A DNA stretch of 64,000 nucleotides from Spirulina subsalsa PCC 9445. GTDB lineage: Bacteria > Cyanobacteriota > Cyanobacteriia > Cyanobacteriales > Spirulinaceae. Location of the stretch: positions 3,260,121 to 3,324,120 of the forward strand of contig NZ_JH980292.1 in NCBI RefSeq assembly GCF_000314005.1, given 5' to 3'. Below, piece by piece: positions 55,063-62,555 of this stretch. Within the stretch, counting starts at the first letter, position 1. Each line of letters opens with the position of its first letter. The position numbers and the translations under genes are program-made. A model generated the notes under the pieces. The model was not told the origin of the DNA and made no database searches. It worked only from the letters and a program-made list of their open reading frames with translations.

Positions 55063-55263
55063 ATGAAAATTAAAGCAATGATTTGGCAAGAAGATGATGT
55101 TTGGTGCGGTTCAGTTCCTGCCCTTCCGGGTTGTCACACCTGGGCATCGAGTTATGAAGAGTTGTTAGAAATGCTTGCTGATGCGGTTCAGGGTTGGCTA
55201 GAAGTAGCCAGTGAACAACAAGAAGTCACCCCAGAAAAACAGTTAATTGAGTTGTCTTTATGA
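55063..55263 (+). CDS. hicB: HicB-family antitoxin
   Basis: 66 residues with the HicB partial RNase H-like fold: KIKAMIWQEDDVWCGSVPALPGCHTWASSYEELLEMLADAV. HicB neutralises HicA by covering its catalytic site. The C-terminal DNA-binding domain of longer HicB proteins is absent, so autoregulation may need another factor. Its stop overlaps the hicA start (ATGA), coupling translation. This gene order, antitoxin first, is one of the known HicBA arrangements. Confidence 0.86.
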   Translation: MKIKAMIWQEDDVWCGSVPALPGCHTWASSYEELLEMLADAVQGWLEVASEQQEVTPEKQLIELSL

Positions 55264-55469
55264 AATCGATTTCGGGGAAAGCACTCTGCAAAATTGTGGA
55301 GCAACAGGGTTGGCAACTCAAACGAATCACAGGTAGCCATCATATTTATGCCAAAGAGGGTGTGGCAGTTATTCTGTCGATTCCAGTACATAGCAATCGA
55401 GATTTACCGACTGGAACCTTAAGAGGCATTCTTAAAGATGCTGGGATGACAGAGGACGACTTGCAATAA
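55260..55469 (+). CDS. hicA: HicA-family mRNA interferase toxin
   Basis: 69 residues, dsRBD-like alpha-beta-beta-beta-alpha fold: GKALCKIVEQQGWQLKRITGSHHIYAKEG. The His of the GSHHIY motif is the catalytic residue needed for ribosome-independent mRNA cleavage. Start codon overlaps the hicB stop by 4 bases. Together they form a self-contained cassette bracketed by palindromic repeats inside the accessory island, a pattern that would help retain the island. Confidence 0.88.
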   Translation: MKSISGKALCKIVEQQGWQLKRITGSHHIYAKEGVAVILSIPVHSNRDLPTGTLRGILKDAGMTEDDLQ

Positions 55470-55484
55470 ACCTCGTTCGCGGCA

Positions 55485-55592
55485 AGAAACCGGGTTTCTG
55501 CGATAGATTGCGGTTAGGAAGCAGAGATTTTGTTAGAAACCCGGTTTCTGAGGATTCCTGGGATGTGGGTGGGGGCTAGAAACCGGGTTTCT
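55485..55592. repeat. three palindromic AGAAACC/GGTTTCT repeats downstream of hicA
   Basis: AGAAACCGGGTTTCT at 55485-55499, AGAAACCCGGTTTCT at 55535-55549 and AGAAACCGGGTTTCT at 55578-55592. With the two upstream copies they bracket hicBA. Confidence 0.85.
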
Positions 55593-55679
55593 GTCCCTCG
55601 ACAACAGCCGATTTAAAGTCATTTCAGGGAAAGAGAGTCAAACCTATAATAGAGAAGCACATTCCCCGGAGCCCACTCT

Positions 55680-55937
55680 ATGTTACTCAGCGAACTGTTA
55701 CCTACCGTTGATCAGTTATCTCATCAAGATAAACTTCGACTGATCCACTTTCTCCTCTTGGCAGTCGCTAAGGAGGAAGGGTGTAGCCTAGAACTAACCG
55801 GAGAAGTTGACTCAGCCCATGAATTGCTCCAGCAGCTTGCATCCACTCAGGCAGTGGTATGGTCGCCTCAAACAGATAGGGCATCTGTTCAGGCTTTGTC
55901 GGATCTTCTGGTGGCTGCAAAGGAAGGTAGCATCTAA
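55680..55937 (+). CDS. small helical protein paired with a retropepsin-like protease
   Basis: 85 residues, mostly helical and Leu-rich (SELLPTVDQLSHQDKLRLIHFLLLAVAKEEG), no membrane helix. The stop codon and next start overlap as TAATG, so it is translationally coupled to the protease gene. Pairs like this, a short helical protein before an aspartyl-protease-fold protein, occur in cyanobacterial islands, but I cannot give a function. Antitoxin-like size is suggestive only. Confidence 0.72.
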   Translation: MLLSELLPTVDQLSHQDKLRLIHFLLLAVAKEEGCSLELTGEVDSAHELLQQLASTQAVVWSPQTDRASVQALSDLLVAAKEGSI

Positions 55938-56353
55938 TGCTTGATGGACAACGATATTCATTCACTGAACGCATTGATAGTTTTGGGCGATCCTACTGCG
56001 ACTATTTACCCTTGACGCTCACGTTAGGCGATCGCTCTGTGGAAGTAACCGCGTTGCTAGATACAGGCGCGAGTGTCAATGTTTTGCCCTACGAAATCGG
56101 TTTACAACTAGGAGCAATCTGGGAAAATCAGACGGTTTCAATCCCCTTAAGCGGGAATTTGGGTCGGAGCGATTCACGAGGTTTGGTTGTATCGGGTGCG
56201 ATCGCTCAATTTCCTCCCGTGCTACTGGGGTTGGCTTGGACTGAATCGCGAGATGTCCCGGTTATTCTTGGACAAATGAACTTCTTTGCAGAGTTCAAGG
56301 TGTGTTTTTATCGATATGAGTCGGCTTTTGAAATTTGCCCGAAGGATAGATGA
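55937..56353 (+). CDS. retropepsin-like aspartyl protease
   Basis: 138 residues. The active-site motif is LLDTGASVNVLPY with Asp42 in DTGAS; a second structural motif is VPVILGQMNFF, typical of single-domain retropepsin-like proteins which dimerise to complete the site. No signal peptide. The gene is coupled to the small upstream gene by TAATG. Eleven bases after its stop comes the duplicated DUF1824 end. Substrate unknown; an anti-phage or toxin role is only a possibility from its island location. Confidence 0.83.
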   Translation: MLDGQRYSFTERIDSFGRSYCDYLPLTLTLGDRSVEVTALLDTGASVNVLPYEIGLQLGAIWENQTVSIPLSGNLGRSDSRGLVVSGAIAQFPPVLLGLAWTESRDVPVILGQMNFFAEFKVCFYRYESAFEICPKDR

Positions 56354-56364
56354 AATCAATCAAC

Positions 56365-56505
56365 TTATATTAAGTTTAATACCGGAAAAATGAGCCATTA
56401 TGCAGAGAGTTATACAGGAGCTTATCGTGGGGTTTTAGTGGCTTGTCAAGCGGAAAATGAACAAGTAAATGGGATTTATGGACACTTACCCTTAGATTTA
56501 TTTGC
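56365..56505 (+). pseudogene. duplicated 3' end of the DUF1824 gene (fragment)
   Basis: 141 bp align without gaps to 51118-51258, with 6 mismatches. Four of the six are silent in the DUF1824 frame (GTG/GTA, AAC/AAT and CTC/TTA) and two change Asp to Asn and Gln to Glu, so the source copy was a real gene under selection, not a decayed one. The frame is cut on its right by a 299-bp insert and has no start codon. It marks the far side of the 5.2-kb island. Confidence 0.9.
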
Positions 56506-56804
56506 GTGACATCAGATTTCTAGCCAGTCAAGTAATTCTTTTTCTTGACTGGCATCTGGATAAATTCTGTAGCAATAGTTGAGGTTTAACACGAATAGCA
56601 GCTTATTGACATGAACCTATTATACAATATCTAGGGATAAATCGTCACTCCCTAGTAAATGGTTGTTAGTTAATTTTCGGGGCATCGAACCCCTCAATTA
56701 ACCGTCTTTCATCCCGACACTGACATTTGCTACGCAACGCTTTGCGTTCGCGAAGCGTCACGAAGTGAACGCGAACGTACAGTGCGGGGCTTCCCGACGA
56801 TGAG
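56506..56804. mobile_element. ~299-bp non-coding element inserted at the DUF1824-fragment stop codon
   Basis: Removing 56506-56804 joins TTATTTGC to CTAAACCCAATAGGT, which matches the sequence following the native DUF1824 gene (TTATTTGC-CTAAACCCAGTAGGT). So the element entered between the last sense codon and the stop. Its right end is CCGACGATGAGC, the same as at 8403-8414. It holds several hairpins: TTAATT/AATTAA around GGGG/CCCC (about 56670-56700), and GTTCGCG/CGCGAAC (about 56748-56778). No transposase gene fits in it. Family is unassigned; IS200/IS605-derived is a guess. Confidence 0.75.
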
Positions 56805-56861
56805 CTAAACCCAATAGGTGGAAACTAGCCCCCCCACTCCACAGCAACCGACCCATCACTC

Positions 56862-56887
56862 CTCCCCACCCACGAAGGGATGGGGAG
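56862..56887. terminator. hairpin after ssb
   Basis: CTCCCCACCC and GGGATGGGGAG form a stem with one extra base around a short loop. It lies 16-41 bp beyond the ssb stop codon on the minus strand. No U-run follows, so it may be a weak terminator or part of another repeat. Confidence 0.5.
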
Positions 56888-56902
56888 TTTCTGGCCAACT
56901 TG

Positions 56903-57397
56903 TTAGAAGGGAATCTCATCTAAATCCGGTTCATCGTCACTAGAGGCAAAATCCGAGGGGACTGTTACTGATTCCGGGGAGGGAGCAACCGGGGCCGGGT
57001 TAGGGGCTTTGTTATAGTTGAGAGGGACGACGTTACTAGGACGAGGAGAGGCCGCAGGGGTGGAAGGAGAGGAGGAGACGGAGGTCGAAAACCCGCCATC
57101 TTGTTTATAAATCCGAGAGACAGAGAATTCTGCGCGCTTTTCTTTATAGCCTTCGGGACGTTCAATGGTGTTCATTCTCAGGCTGCCTTGGAGAATTACG
57201 CGATCGCCCACTTGATAACCTTGTTGAATATCTGTGGCTAAATTCCCCCACCCCACCACTTTTAAAGTCATCGGGGGATCTTCCTCCCGTCCCGCCTCAA
57301 ACTCCACAATCATCGAAGCGACGGGGGTTTGATTATCTTGGGTATACCGCAATTCTGGGGCTTGCACAATCCGTGCCATCAAAATACAAGTATTCAT
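56903..57397 (-). CDS. ssb: single-stranded DNA-binding protein
   Basis: 164 residues. An OB fold at about 1-105 (NTCILMARIVQAPELRYT, LKVVGWGNLATDI, GDRVILQGSLRM), then a Ser/Pro/Ala-rich linker and an acidic tip DEPDLDEIPF, the docking signal for repair and replication proteins. The N-terminal region departs from the E. coli form but the plan is that of the cyanobacterial chromosomal SSB. It is the first gene after the island on the native side and converges with the island. Confidence 0.92.
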   Translation of the reverse strand: MNTCILMARIVQAPELRYTQDNQTPVASMIVEFEAGREEDPPMTLKVVGWGNLATDIQQGYQVGDRVILQGSLRMNTIERPEGYKEKRAEFSVSRIYKQDGGFSTSVSSSPSTPAASPRPSNVVPLNYNKAPNPAPVAPSPESVTVPSDFASSDDEPDLDEIPF

Positions 57398-57530
57398 AGT
57401 TTTCGGGGTAGTTTCTAAGCCATAGACCTAGTGTAGGGTTTTTGTATTACTATCGCAACCTCTTGTTCAAGCAAGAAGCCAGAGAGAATAGGGAGTCAGG
57501 AATCGGGAAAATGCGGTTGTATGCCAAATT

Positions 57531-57564
57531 GAAAACAAAAAACCCCAGTTTTTAAAACCGGAGT
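57531..57564 (-). terminator. rho-independent terminator of the hli gene
   Basis: On the minus strand ACTCCGGTTTT pairs with AAAACTGGGGT (two wobble pairs) and is followed by TTTTTGTTTTC. It lies 78-111 bp after the hli stop codon and is a clear hairpin plus U-tract. Confidence 0.75.
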
Positions 57565-57641
57565 TGAGCCAAAATCTAGACTGGCCACCGCCTAACCCAG
57601 CACAGCCAAGCACAAAAGGGGGAATTCCGCCCGACATTAAG

Positions 57642-57812
57642 TTAAGACAAACCTAACCAAGCGAGTACCCCTTGACCCGTTAACGCTTCAATGAGTAACG
57701 TCAGGGCAAAGCCAATCATCGCAGCACGACCATTGAGGCGTTCAGAATAATCATTAAAACCAAACTTGGGTTCTTCTAGGGTCGGGGTAATAGTGGGTTC
57801 TGCGTTTTCCAT
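57642..57812 (-). CDS. hli: high-light-inducible chlorophyll-binding protein (HLIP)
   Basis: 56 residues, ATG at 57810-57812 and TAA at 57642-57644. The Chl-binding motif ERLNGRAAMIGFALTL has the Glu, Asn-Gly-Arg and Met-Ile-Gly-Phe pattern of cyanobacterial one-helix HLIPs; the N-terminus has FNDYSERLN. One membrane helix (about 28-48). HLIPs hold chlorophyll during photosystem II assembly and high-light stress and dissipate energy. The gene is too short for many gene finders. A strong terminator follows at 57531-57564. Confidence 0.93.
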   Translation of the reverse strand: MENAEPTITPTLEEPKFGFNDYSERLNGRAAMIGFALTLLIEALTGQGVLAWLGLS

Positions 57813-58061
57813 TATCCTATTTCTCTTTTTGTCCAGCGTTTTTTACAATTCTTTACCATTTATGACACATTAATCAGCAAACAGCAACAGACATCTCCCA
57901 TAATTTAGGGCTTGCCGAATAAGTCCGAGCGTCGGGAGTCGGGAATGGGGAGTTGGGGTCAGGATGATGGCCCAAAGCACCCCGGGGGTTCGATACCCCC
58001 GAATTGCCCAAATCAGGAGAGTCTTGCGACTCAAGGGGTTTTAGTTAATCCGCCGAGAAGC

Positions 58062-58883
58062 TTACAATCCACTGGAATCGCGACTCTTCGCCTCGCCCAA
58101 ACTTTGAGGCAAATGTAACCCACACTCCTGTTTAAGCCCATGAAAGCGCGTGTCTCGCTCATCTTGGTCATCCGCCGTCAGAGGACGGCTCGAATGCCAA
58201 TCCCCCACCGTCACATAACCCTGATCAAACAAAGGATGGTAGGGTAGATCATGCTTCATCAAATACTCATAAATATCGCGGGAATGCCAAGTCAAAATAG
58301 GCAACACCTTAAATAATTCCCCTTGTTGACTCACCACATCCAACTGCTTGCGGTGTTCCGTCTGATTCCGCCGCAGCCCCGCCAGCCAAGCCGTCGCCCC
58401 TAACTCCTGTAACGCCCGTTGCATCGGCTCCACCTTACGAATCCGATCATAACGGTTTAGCGCCTCAATATCCCGTTGTTCCCACAGACGACCATGGAGC
58501 GCCTCCATCCGGGCTGGACTCATCGGCGACTGATACACCTGCAAATTCAGATTCAGCCGTTGGGTTAACTCCTCCGCAAACAAATAGGTTTCCGTCGGCA
58601 AATACCCCGTATCAATCCAAATCACTGGGATATCCGGCACCACACGAGTCACCAAATGGAGCATCACCGCCGCTTGAATGCCAAAACTGGTACTCATGAC
58701 CAATCCTGAACCAAAGGTATCCGCCGCCCACTGGACAATCTCCACCGACTTCGCCTCTGCCAATTGTTGGTTAATGTGGGGTAAATCGAGACTTAAAACT
58801 TGAGAATTCATGCTGCAAGAAGCCATTGACCCTTGAGGAGATGTGTCAGTGCCTGTAAGAGGTGTCAGTTGGCGAGTCGGCAT
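58062..58883 (-). CDS. cysH: phosphoadenylyl-sulfate (PAPS) reductase
   Basis: 273 residues from the ATG at 58881-58883, which has GGAG 10 bases upstream; ATGs at residues 20 and 25 could also serve, and the conserved family sequence begins near residue 28. Motifs: [14 protein letters not shown] (PP-loop-like), [19 protein letters not shown] and the catalytic ECGLH near the C-terminus. The two Cys pairs that carry a 4Fe-4S cluster in APS reductases are absent, so the substrate is PAPS and the electron donor thioredoxin. It produces sulfite for cysteine synthesis. Confidence 0.92.
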   Translation of the reverse strand: MPTRQLTPLTGTDTSPQGSMASCSMNSQVLSLDLPHINQQLAEAKSVEIVQWAADTFGSGLVMSTSFGIQAAVMLHLVTRVVPDIPVIWIDTGYLPTETYLFAEELTQRLNLNLQVYQSPMSPARMEALHGRLWEQRDIEALNRYDRIRKVEPMQRALQELGATAWLAGLRRNQTEHRKQLDVVSQQGELFKVLPILTWHSRDIYEYLMKHDLPYHPLFDQGYVTVGDWHSSRPLTADDQDERDTRFHGLKQECGLHLPQSLGEAKSRDSSGL

Positions 58884-59218
58884 TCTAGATAAAGCTCCTA
58901 ATCAGAAAAATAGAGTGGTGCGCGTTTAGGCGCTCAGTCCCCTGTGAGTACGTCTTATCTGAGAGAACAGAGAACATCTCATCCTATTAGACCCTGAAAC
59001 TGGGCAGAAAACCCCTTTTCTTCATCAAGTTTTAGTGAAAAAAGAGTCAATCCCTTGAACCAGTTGGGGGGAATGGGGACGGGAGAAAGAAAACAGCAAA
59101 TATTAATCGAGGCACATTGTACCATAAAGCCTAGCCCAAACTCTGGTAGAGTGAAGGACTGGGGTAGAATTAAATATTGCCCCTTTTTTTGCTGAATACA
59201 CTAGGATCTTACCCTCCC
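58884..59218. other. 335-bp intergenic region upstream of cysH and ychF
   Basis: Divergent promoters of cysH and ychF must lie here. I see no riboswitch, conserved operator or small gene. Upstream of ychF the sequence is A/T-rich, with TAGAATTAAATAT and a run of seven T (about 59166-59190). Confidence 0.5.
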
Positions 59219-60310
59219 ATGCTCAGAGCCGGAATTGTCGGATTACCGAACGTTGGCAAATCTACCCTCTTTAACGCCTTAGTCGCCAACGCTAAAGCCG
59301 ATGCAGCGAACTTTCCCTTTTGTACCATTGAACCCAACGTGGGAGTTGTTGCCGTTCCAGACCCTCGCCTAGACGTTCTCGCCAAACTCTCCAAATCTCA
59401 GCAAATTGTCCCGACGCGCATTGAATTTGTAGATATTGCTGGATTAGTCAAAGGAGCCAGCCAAGGGGAAGGACTGGGGAATCAGTTTCTCGCCAATATT
59501 CGGGAAGTCGATGCCATTGTTCATGTAGTCCGTTGTTTCGACAATGACGACATCATCCACGTGGCCGGCTCTGTGGACCCCGTGCGAGATATCGAAGTGA
59601 TTAACTTAGAACTCGCCCTAGCCGATTTAGCCCAAGTCGAGCGCCGCATTGAACGAGTCCGCAAACAGGCTAGAGCGAATAAAGAAGCCCAAGAAGAATT
59701 AGCCATCCTCGAACGCCTACAAACGGCGCTAGATGCCGGAAAACCCGCCCGACAAGTCCCGTTAACCCCAGAAGAAGAGTTAATCATTAAAGCCCTTGGT
59801 TTATTAACCCGAAAACCCGTTATTTACGCGACCAATGTTTCCGAAGATGACCTAGCCGAGGGGAATCAATGGGTGGATACTGTGCGCCCCGTTGCCGAGG
59901 CAGAACAGGCGAAAGTGGTGATTATTTCGGCTCAGGTAGAATCGGAATTAGTGGAACTCTCCGAAGAGGAACGGGTGGACTTTTTGGCGGCTTTGGGAGT
60001 AGAAGAAGGGGGCTTAAAATCCCTCATTCGTGCCACCTATGAGTTATTAGGTTTACGAACTTATCTCACCACCGGAGAGAAAGAAACCCGCGCCTGGACA
60101 ATTTTAGCGGGGATGACAGCACCCCAAGCGGCCGGGGTGATTCACTCGGACTTTGAACGGGGATTCATTCGGGCGGAAACGGTGTCTTATGAGGATTTAG
60201 TGGCCTGTGGTTCTATGAATGGCGCAAAGGAAAAGGGCTTAGTGCGCAGTGAGGGGAAAGAGTACATTGTCAAAGAAGGAGATGTCTTGTTATTCCGCTT
60301 TAATGTTTAA
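59219..60310 (+). CDS. ychF: redox-regulated ATPase YchF (Obg-like)
   Basis: 363 residues from the ATG at 59219 (MLRAGIVGLPNVGKSTLF is the standard family start; upstream TTG start rejected). Walker A GLPNVGKST, switch II DIAGLVKGASQGEGLG, and the G4 motif NVSEDD in place of NKxD, which makes the family prefer ATP. A helical coil domain (about 130-200) and a TGS domain (about 280-363: RAWTILAGMTAPQAAGVIHSDF) follow. YchF binds ribosomes and controls stress and translation. The Lhr-like helicase gene overlaps its end by 8 bp. Confidence 0.96.
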   Translation: MLRAGIVGLPNVGKSTLFNALVANAKADAANFPFCTIEPNVGVVAVPDPRLDVLAKLSKSQQIVPTRIEFVDIAGLVKGASQGEGLGNQFLANIREVDAIVHVVRCFDNDDIIHVAGSVDPVRDIEVINLELALADLAQVERRIERVRKQARANKEAQEELAILERLQTALDAGKPARQVPLTPEEELIIKALGLLTRKPVIYATNVSEDDLAEGNQWVDTVRPVAEAEQAKVVIISAQVESELVELSEEERVDFLAALGVEEGGLKSLIRATYELLGLRTYLTTGEKETRAWTILAGMTAPQAAGVIHSDFERGFIRAETVSYEDLVACGSMNGAKEKGLVRSEGKEYIVKEGDVLLFRFNV

Positions 60311-62495
60311 TCGACTGGCTCCCTTTCTCCAAGATTATATTTATCGGGAAGGTTGGACAGAACTCCGTCCTGTTCAACAGGCCGCTTGTGAGGTGATTTT
60401 TAACAGTCCATCCCATCTCCTCCTGGCCACAGGAACGGCTTCAGGCAAAACAGAAGCCGCTTTTCTGCCTATTTTGACGGTTTTAGACCAAAACCCCTCT
60501 AAAACCGTCAGCGTGCTTTATATCAGCCCCATAAAAGCTCTGATTAATGACCAATTTGAACGGCTAAATGAACTGTTAAAACAAACCCATACCCCAGTTT
60601 TTGCTTGGCATGGGGATATTGCCAGCCGTCGTAAACAAAAGCTTTTAAATCAGCCCCAAGGTATCTTACAAATTACGCCAGAATCTTTGGAAAGTTTGCT
60701 GATTAATCACTTTAATAAATTACCGGATTTATTCGGTGATTTACGTTTTGTGATTATTGATGAGATTCACAGCTTTATGGAGTCTCAACGGGGGGCGCAA
60801 ATTATTTGTCAACTGTCCCGTTTAAGTCGTTGTATTCACTATCACCCTAGACGGATTGGACTATCGGCAACGTTGGGGGATTTAGGGGCAGCGAAACGAT
60901 GGTTAGAACAGGGAACAAATCAGGTCACTATTGCGCCGGAAATTGCTTCAGAACAGCGTCAAGTTAGATTAGCAGTTGAACATTTTTATGTTCAAGAAAA
61001 TCAGACCGATTTAGCGGCCGAAATTAAGGAGTTTGAAGCGTTCCATCATTATATTTTTGAAATTACCCAAAATAGTCAAGCCCTGATTTTTACTAATAGC
61101 AGAACGGAGGCGGAATCAATTATTGGCAATCTGCGCCAACTGGCTAAACGGTTAAACCAACCGGATATTTATTATGTGCATCATGGCAGTATTTCGAGCA
61201 GCTTAAGATTGGATGCAGAACAGGCGATGCGCAATGATTCTCCGGCGGTGACGGCGGCGACGGTTACGTTAGAATTGGGGATTGATTTAGGGCAATTAGA
61301 ACGGGTGGTTCAACTTAATGCGCCGTTATCTGTTTCTAGTTTTTTACAACGTTTGGGACGGACGGGGAGACGGGATAATCCGGCAGATATGCGGTTTGTT
61401 TGTACGGAACTTGAACCAACGACGGACATAGAGTTATTTGACCAAATCCCTTGGCAGTTTTTACAGGCAATTGCGATTATTCAATTGTATGTAGAGGAAC
61501 GTTGGATTGAGCCGATTGAGTGGGGGAAATATCCCTATAGTTTACTCTATCAACAGACGTTAAGTATTATCGGTTCTTATGGTGAAATTTCTCCGGCTTC
61601 TTTGGCGGAAATCGTGTTAACGATTCCGATTTTTCAGGCTATCACGGGGGAAGAGTTTAAGGAGTTATTAAGGTATTGGTTGGGGATTAAACATATTGAA
61701 TGCACGGAACAGGGGACTCTCCTTTTGGGGGAATTTGGGGAGAAATGGGTGCATAATTTCCGCTTTTATGCGGTGTTTGAGGATGTTACAGAATATACGG
61801 TTTATAGTGAAGGTGGCGAGATTGGCAGTATTTTTGCGCCGCCTCCGTTGTTGGGTTCTTTTTCGTTGGCGGGTCAAAGTTGGCAGGTTTTGGAGATTGA
61901 CGAACCACGAAAGCGGTTATTTGTCAAGGCGATTGAGGGAATTTCTCCGGTATCTTGGCGACGGGGAGGGCGGGGACAAATTCACGTTAAAGTTTTGCAA
62001 AAAATGCGGCAAGTGTTGGGGGAAAAAAGGGTTTATCCCTATTTGTTGGAGGGGGCGCGCCAACGGTTGGAAACGGTGCGATTGTTGGGGGAGAGATGGG
62101 GGTTTAATCGGGATTATTTTGTGGAGTTGGAGGAGAATCTCTATTGTTTTTTCCCTTGGTTGGGGAGTCGGGAGTTTATGACGTTGGAACGGGTGATTCA
62201 TCGGTTGATGCAGTCGGGTTTGGGGGTGCGGGTGTTAAGGTCTTATGCGCCTTATTATGTATTATTCAAGTTAGGGCAGGGGGTAAGTTTGGAGGATTTT
62301 CAAGTGGGATTAAGGGGGTATTTGGAGGGAAGTTGGACTGGGGAGGATTTGGTGGTTGCTCCTGAGAGTCCCCGGTGTTATAAGTATGATTCGTTTATTC
62401 CTGATCATTTATTGCGCAAGGCGTTGGCTCATGATGGTTTGAATTTTGAGTCGTTTCGAGAAAGAAACTTTGTTAAAACCAGGGAGTCGCCCTAA
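60303..62495 (+). CDS. Lhr-like DEAD/DEAH-box superfamily 2 helicase
   Basis: 730 residues from the ATG at 60303, which overlaps the last codons of ychF; ATG 60282, right after GAAGGAG, would add seven residues. Motifs: RPVQQAACEVI, Walker A ATGTASGKTEAAFLP, motif II DEIHSFM, motif III SATLGD, motif VI SFLQRLGRTGRRDNPADM. After the helicase core there is a winged-helix region and a long C-terminal part (about 470-730) of the Lhr type. Lhr helicases unwind RNA-DNA hybrids and repair or fork structures. The overlap with ychF implies translational coupling. An operon of YchF and helicase is not a usual arrangement. Confidence 0.9.
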   Translation: MFNRLAPFLQDYIYREGWTELRPVQQAACEVIFNSPSHLLLATGTASGKTEAAFLPILTVLDQNPSKTVSVLYISPIKALINDQFERLNELLKQTHTPVFAWHGDIASRRKQKLLNQPQGILQITPESLESLLINHFNKLPDLFGDLRFVIIDEIHSFMESQRGAQIICQLSRLSRCIHYHPRRIGLSATLGDLGAAKRWLEQGTNQVTIAPEIASEQRQVRLAVEHFYVQENQTDLAAEIKEFEAFHHYIFEITQNSQALIFTNSRTEAESIIGNLRQLAKRLNQPDIYYVHHGSISSSLRLDAEQAMRNDSPAVTAATVTLELGIDLGQLERVVQLNAPLSVSSFLQRLGRTGRRDNPADMRFVCTELEPTTDIELFDQIPWQFLQAIAIIQLYVEERWIEPIEWGKYPYSLLYQQTLSIIGSYGEISPASLAEIVLTIPIFQAITGEEFKELLRYWLGIKHIECTEQGTLLLGEFGEKWVHNFRFYAVFEDVTEYTVYSEGGEIGSIFAPPPLLGSFSLAGQSWQVLEIDEPRKRLFVKAIEGISPVSWRRGGRGQIHVKVLQKMRQVLGEKRVYPYLLEGARQRLETVRLLGERWGFNRDYFVELEENLYCFFPWLGSREFMTLERVIHRLMQSGLGVRVLRSYAPYYVLFKLGQGVSLEDFQVGLRGYLEGSWTGEDLVVAPESPRCYKYDSFIPDHLLRKALAHDGLNFESFRERNFVKTRESP

Positions 62496-62555
62496 CTCTC
62501 GCTTGAAAGACGAGGGTTTGCGGACATTCCCTTGTTATTTTCGTCAAAAAATTCT

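Noticed and set aside
56679-56693. GGGG-CATCGAA-CCCC hairpin, T-arm-like on the minus strand
   Set aside because: No tRNA around it and it lies inside the inserted element at 56506-56804, where other hairpins occur.
57983-58001. CGGGGG-TTCGATA-CCCCCG hairpin resembling a tRNA T-arm
   Set aside because: No matching acceptor, D or anticodon arms on either side; an isolated stem only.
58884-59218. Riboswitch upstream of cysH
   Set aside because: Sulfur genes often have SAM-type riboswitches in other bacteria, but I see no conserved core or paired helices in this gap.
61696-62181. 161-codon frame inside the Lhr-like helicase gene
   Set aside because: Lies in another frame of the same strand as a protein with full helicase motifs; Trp/Gly/Arg-rich composition of a shadow.
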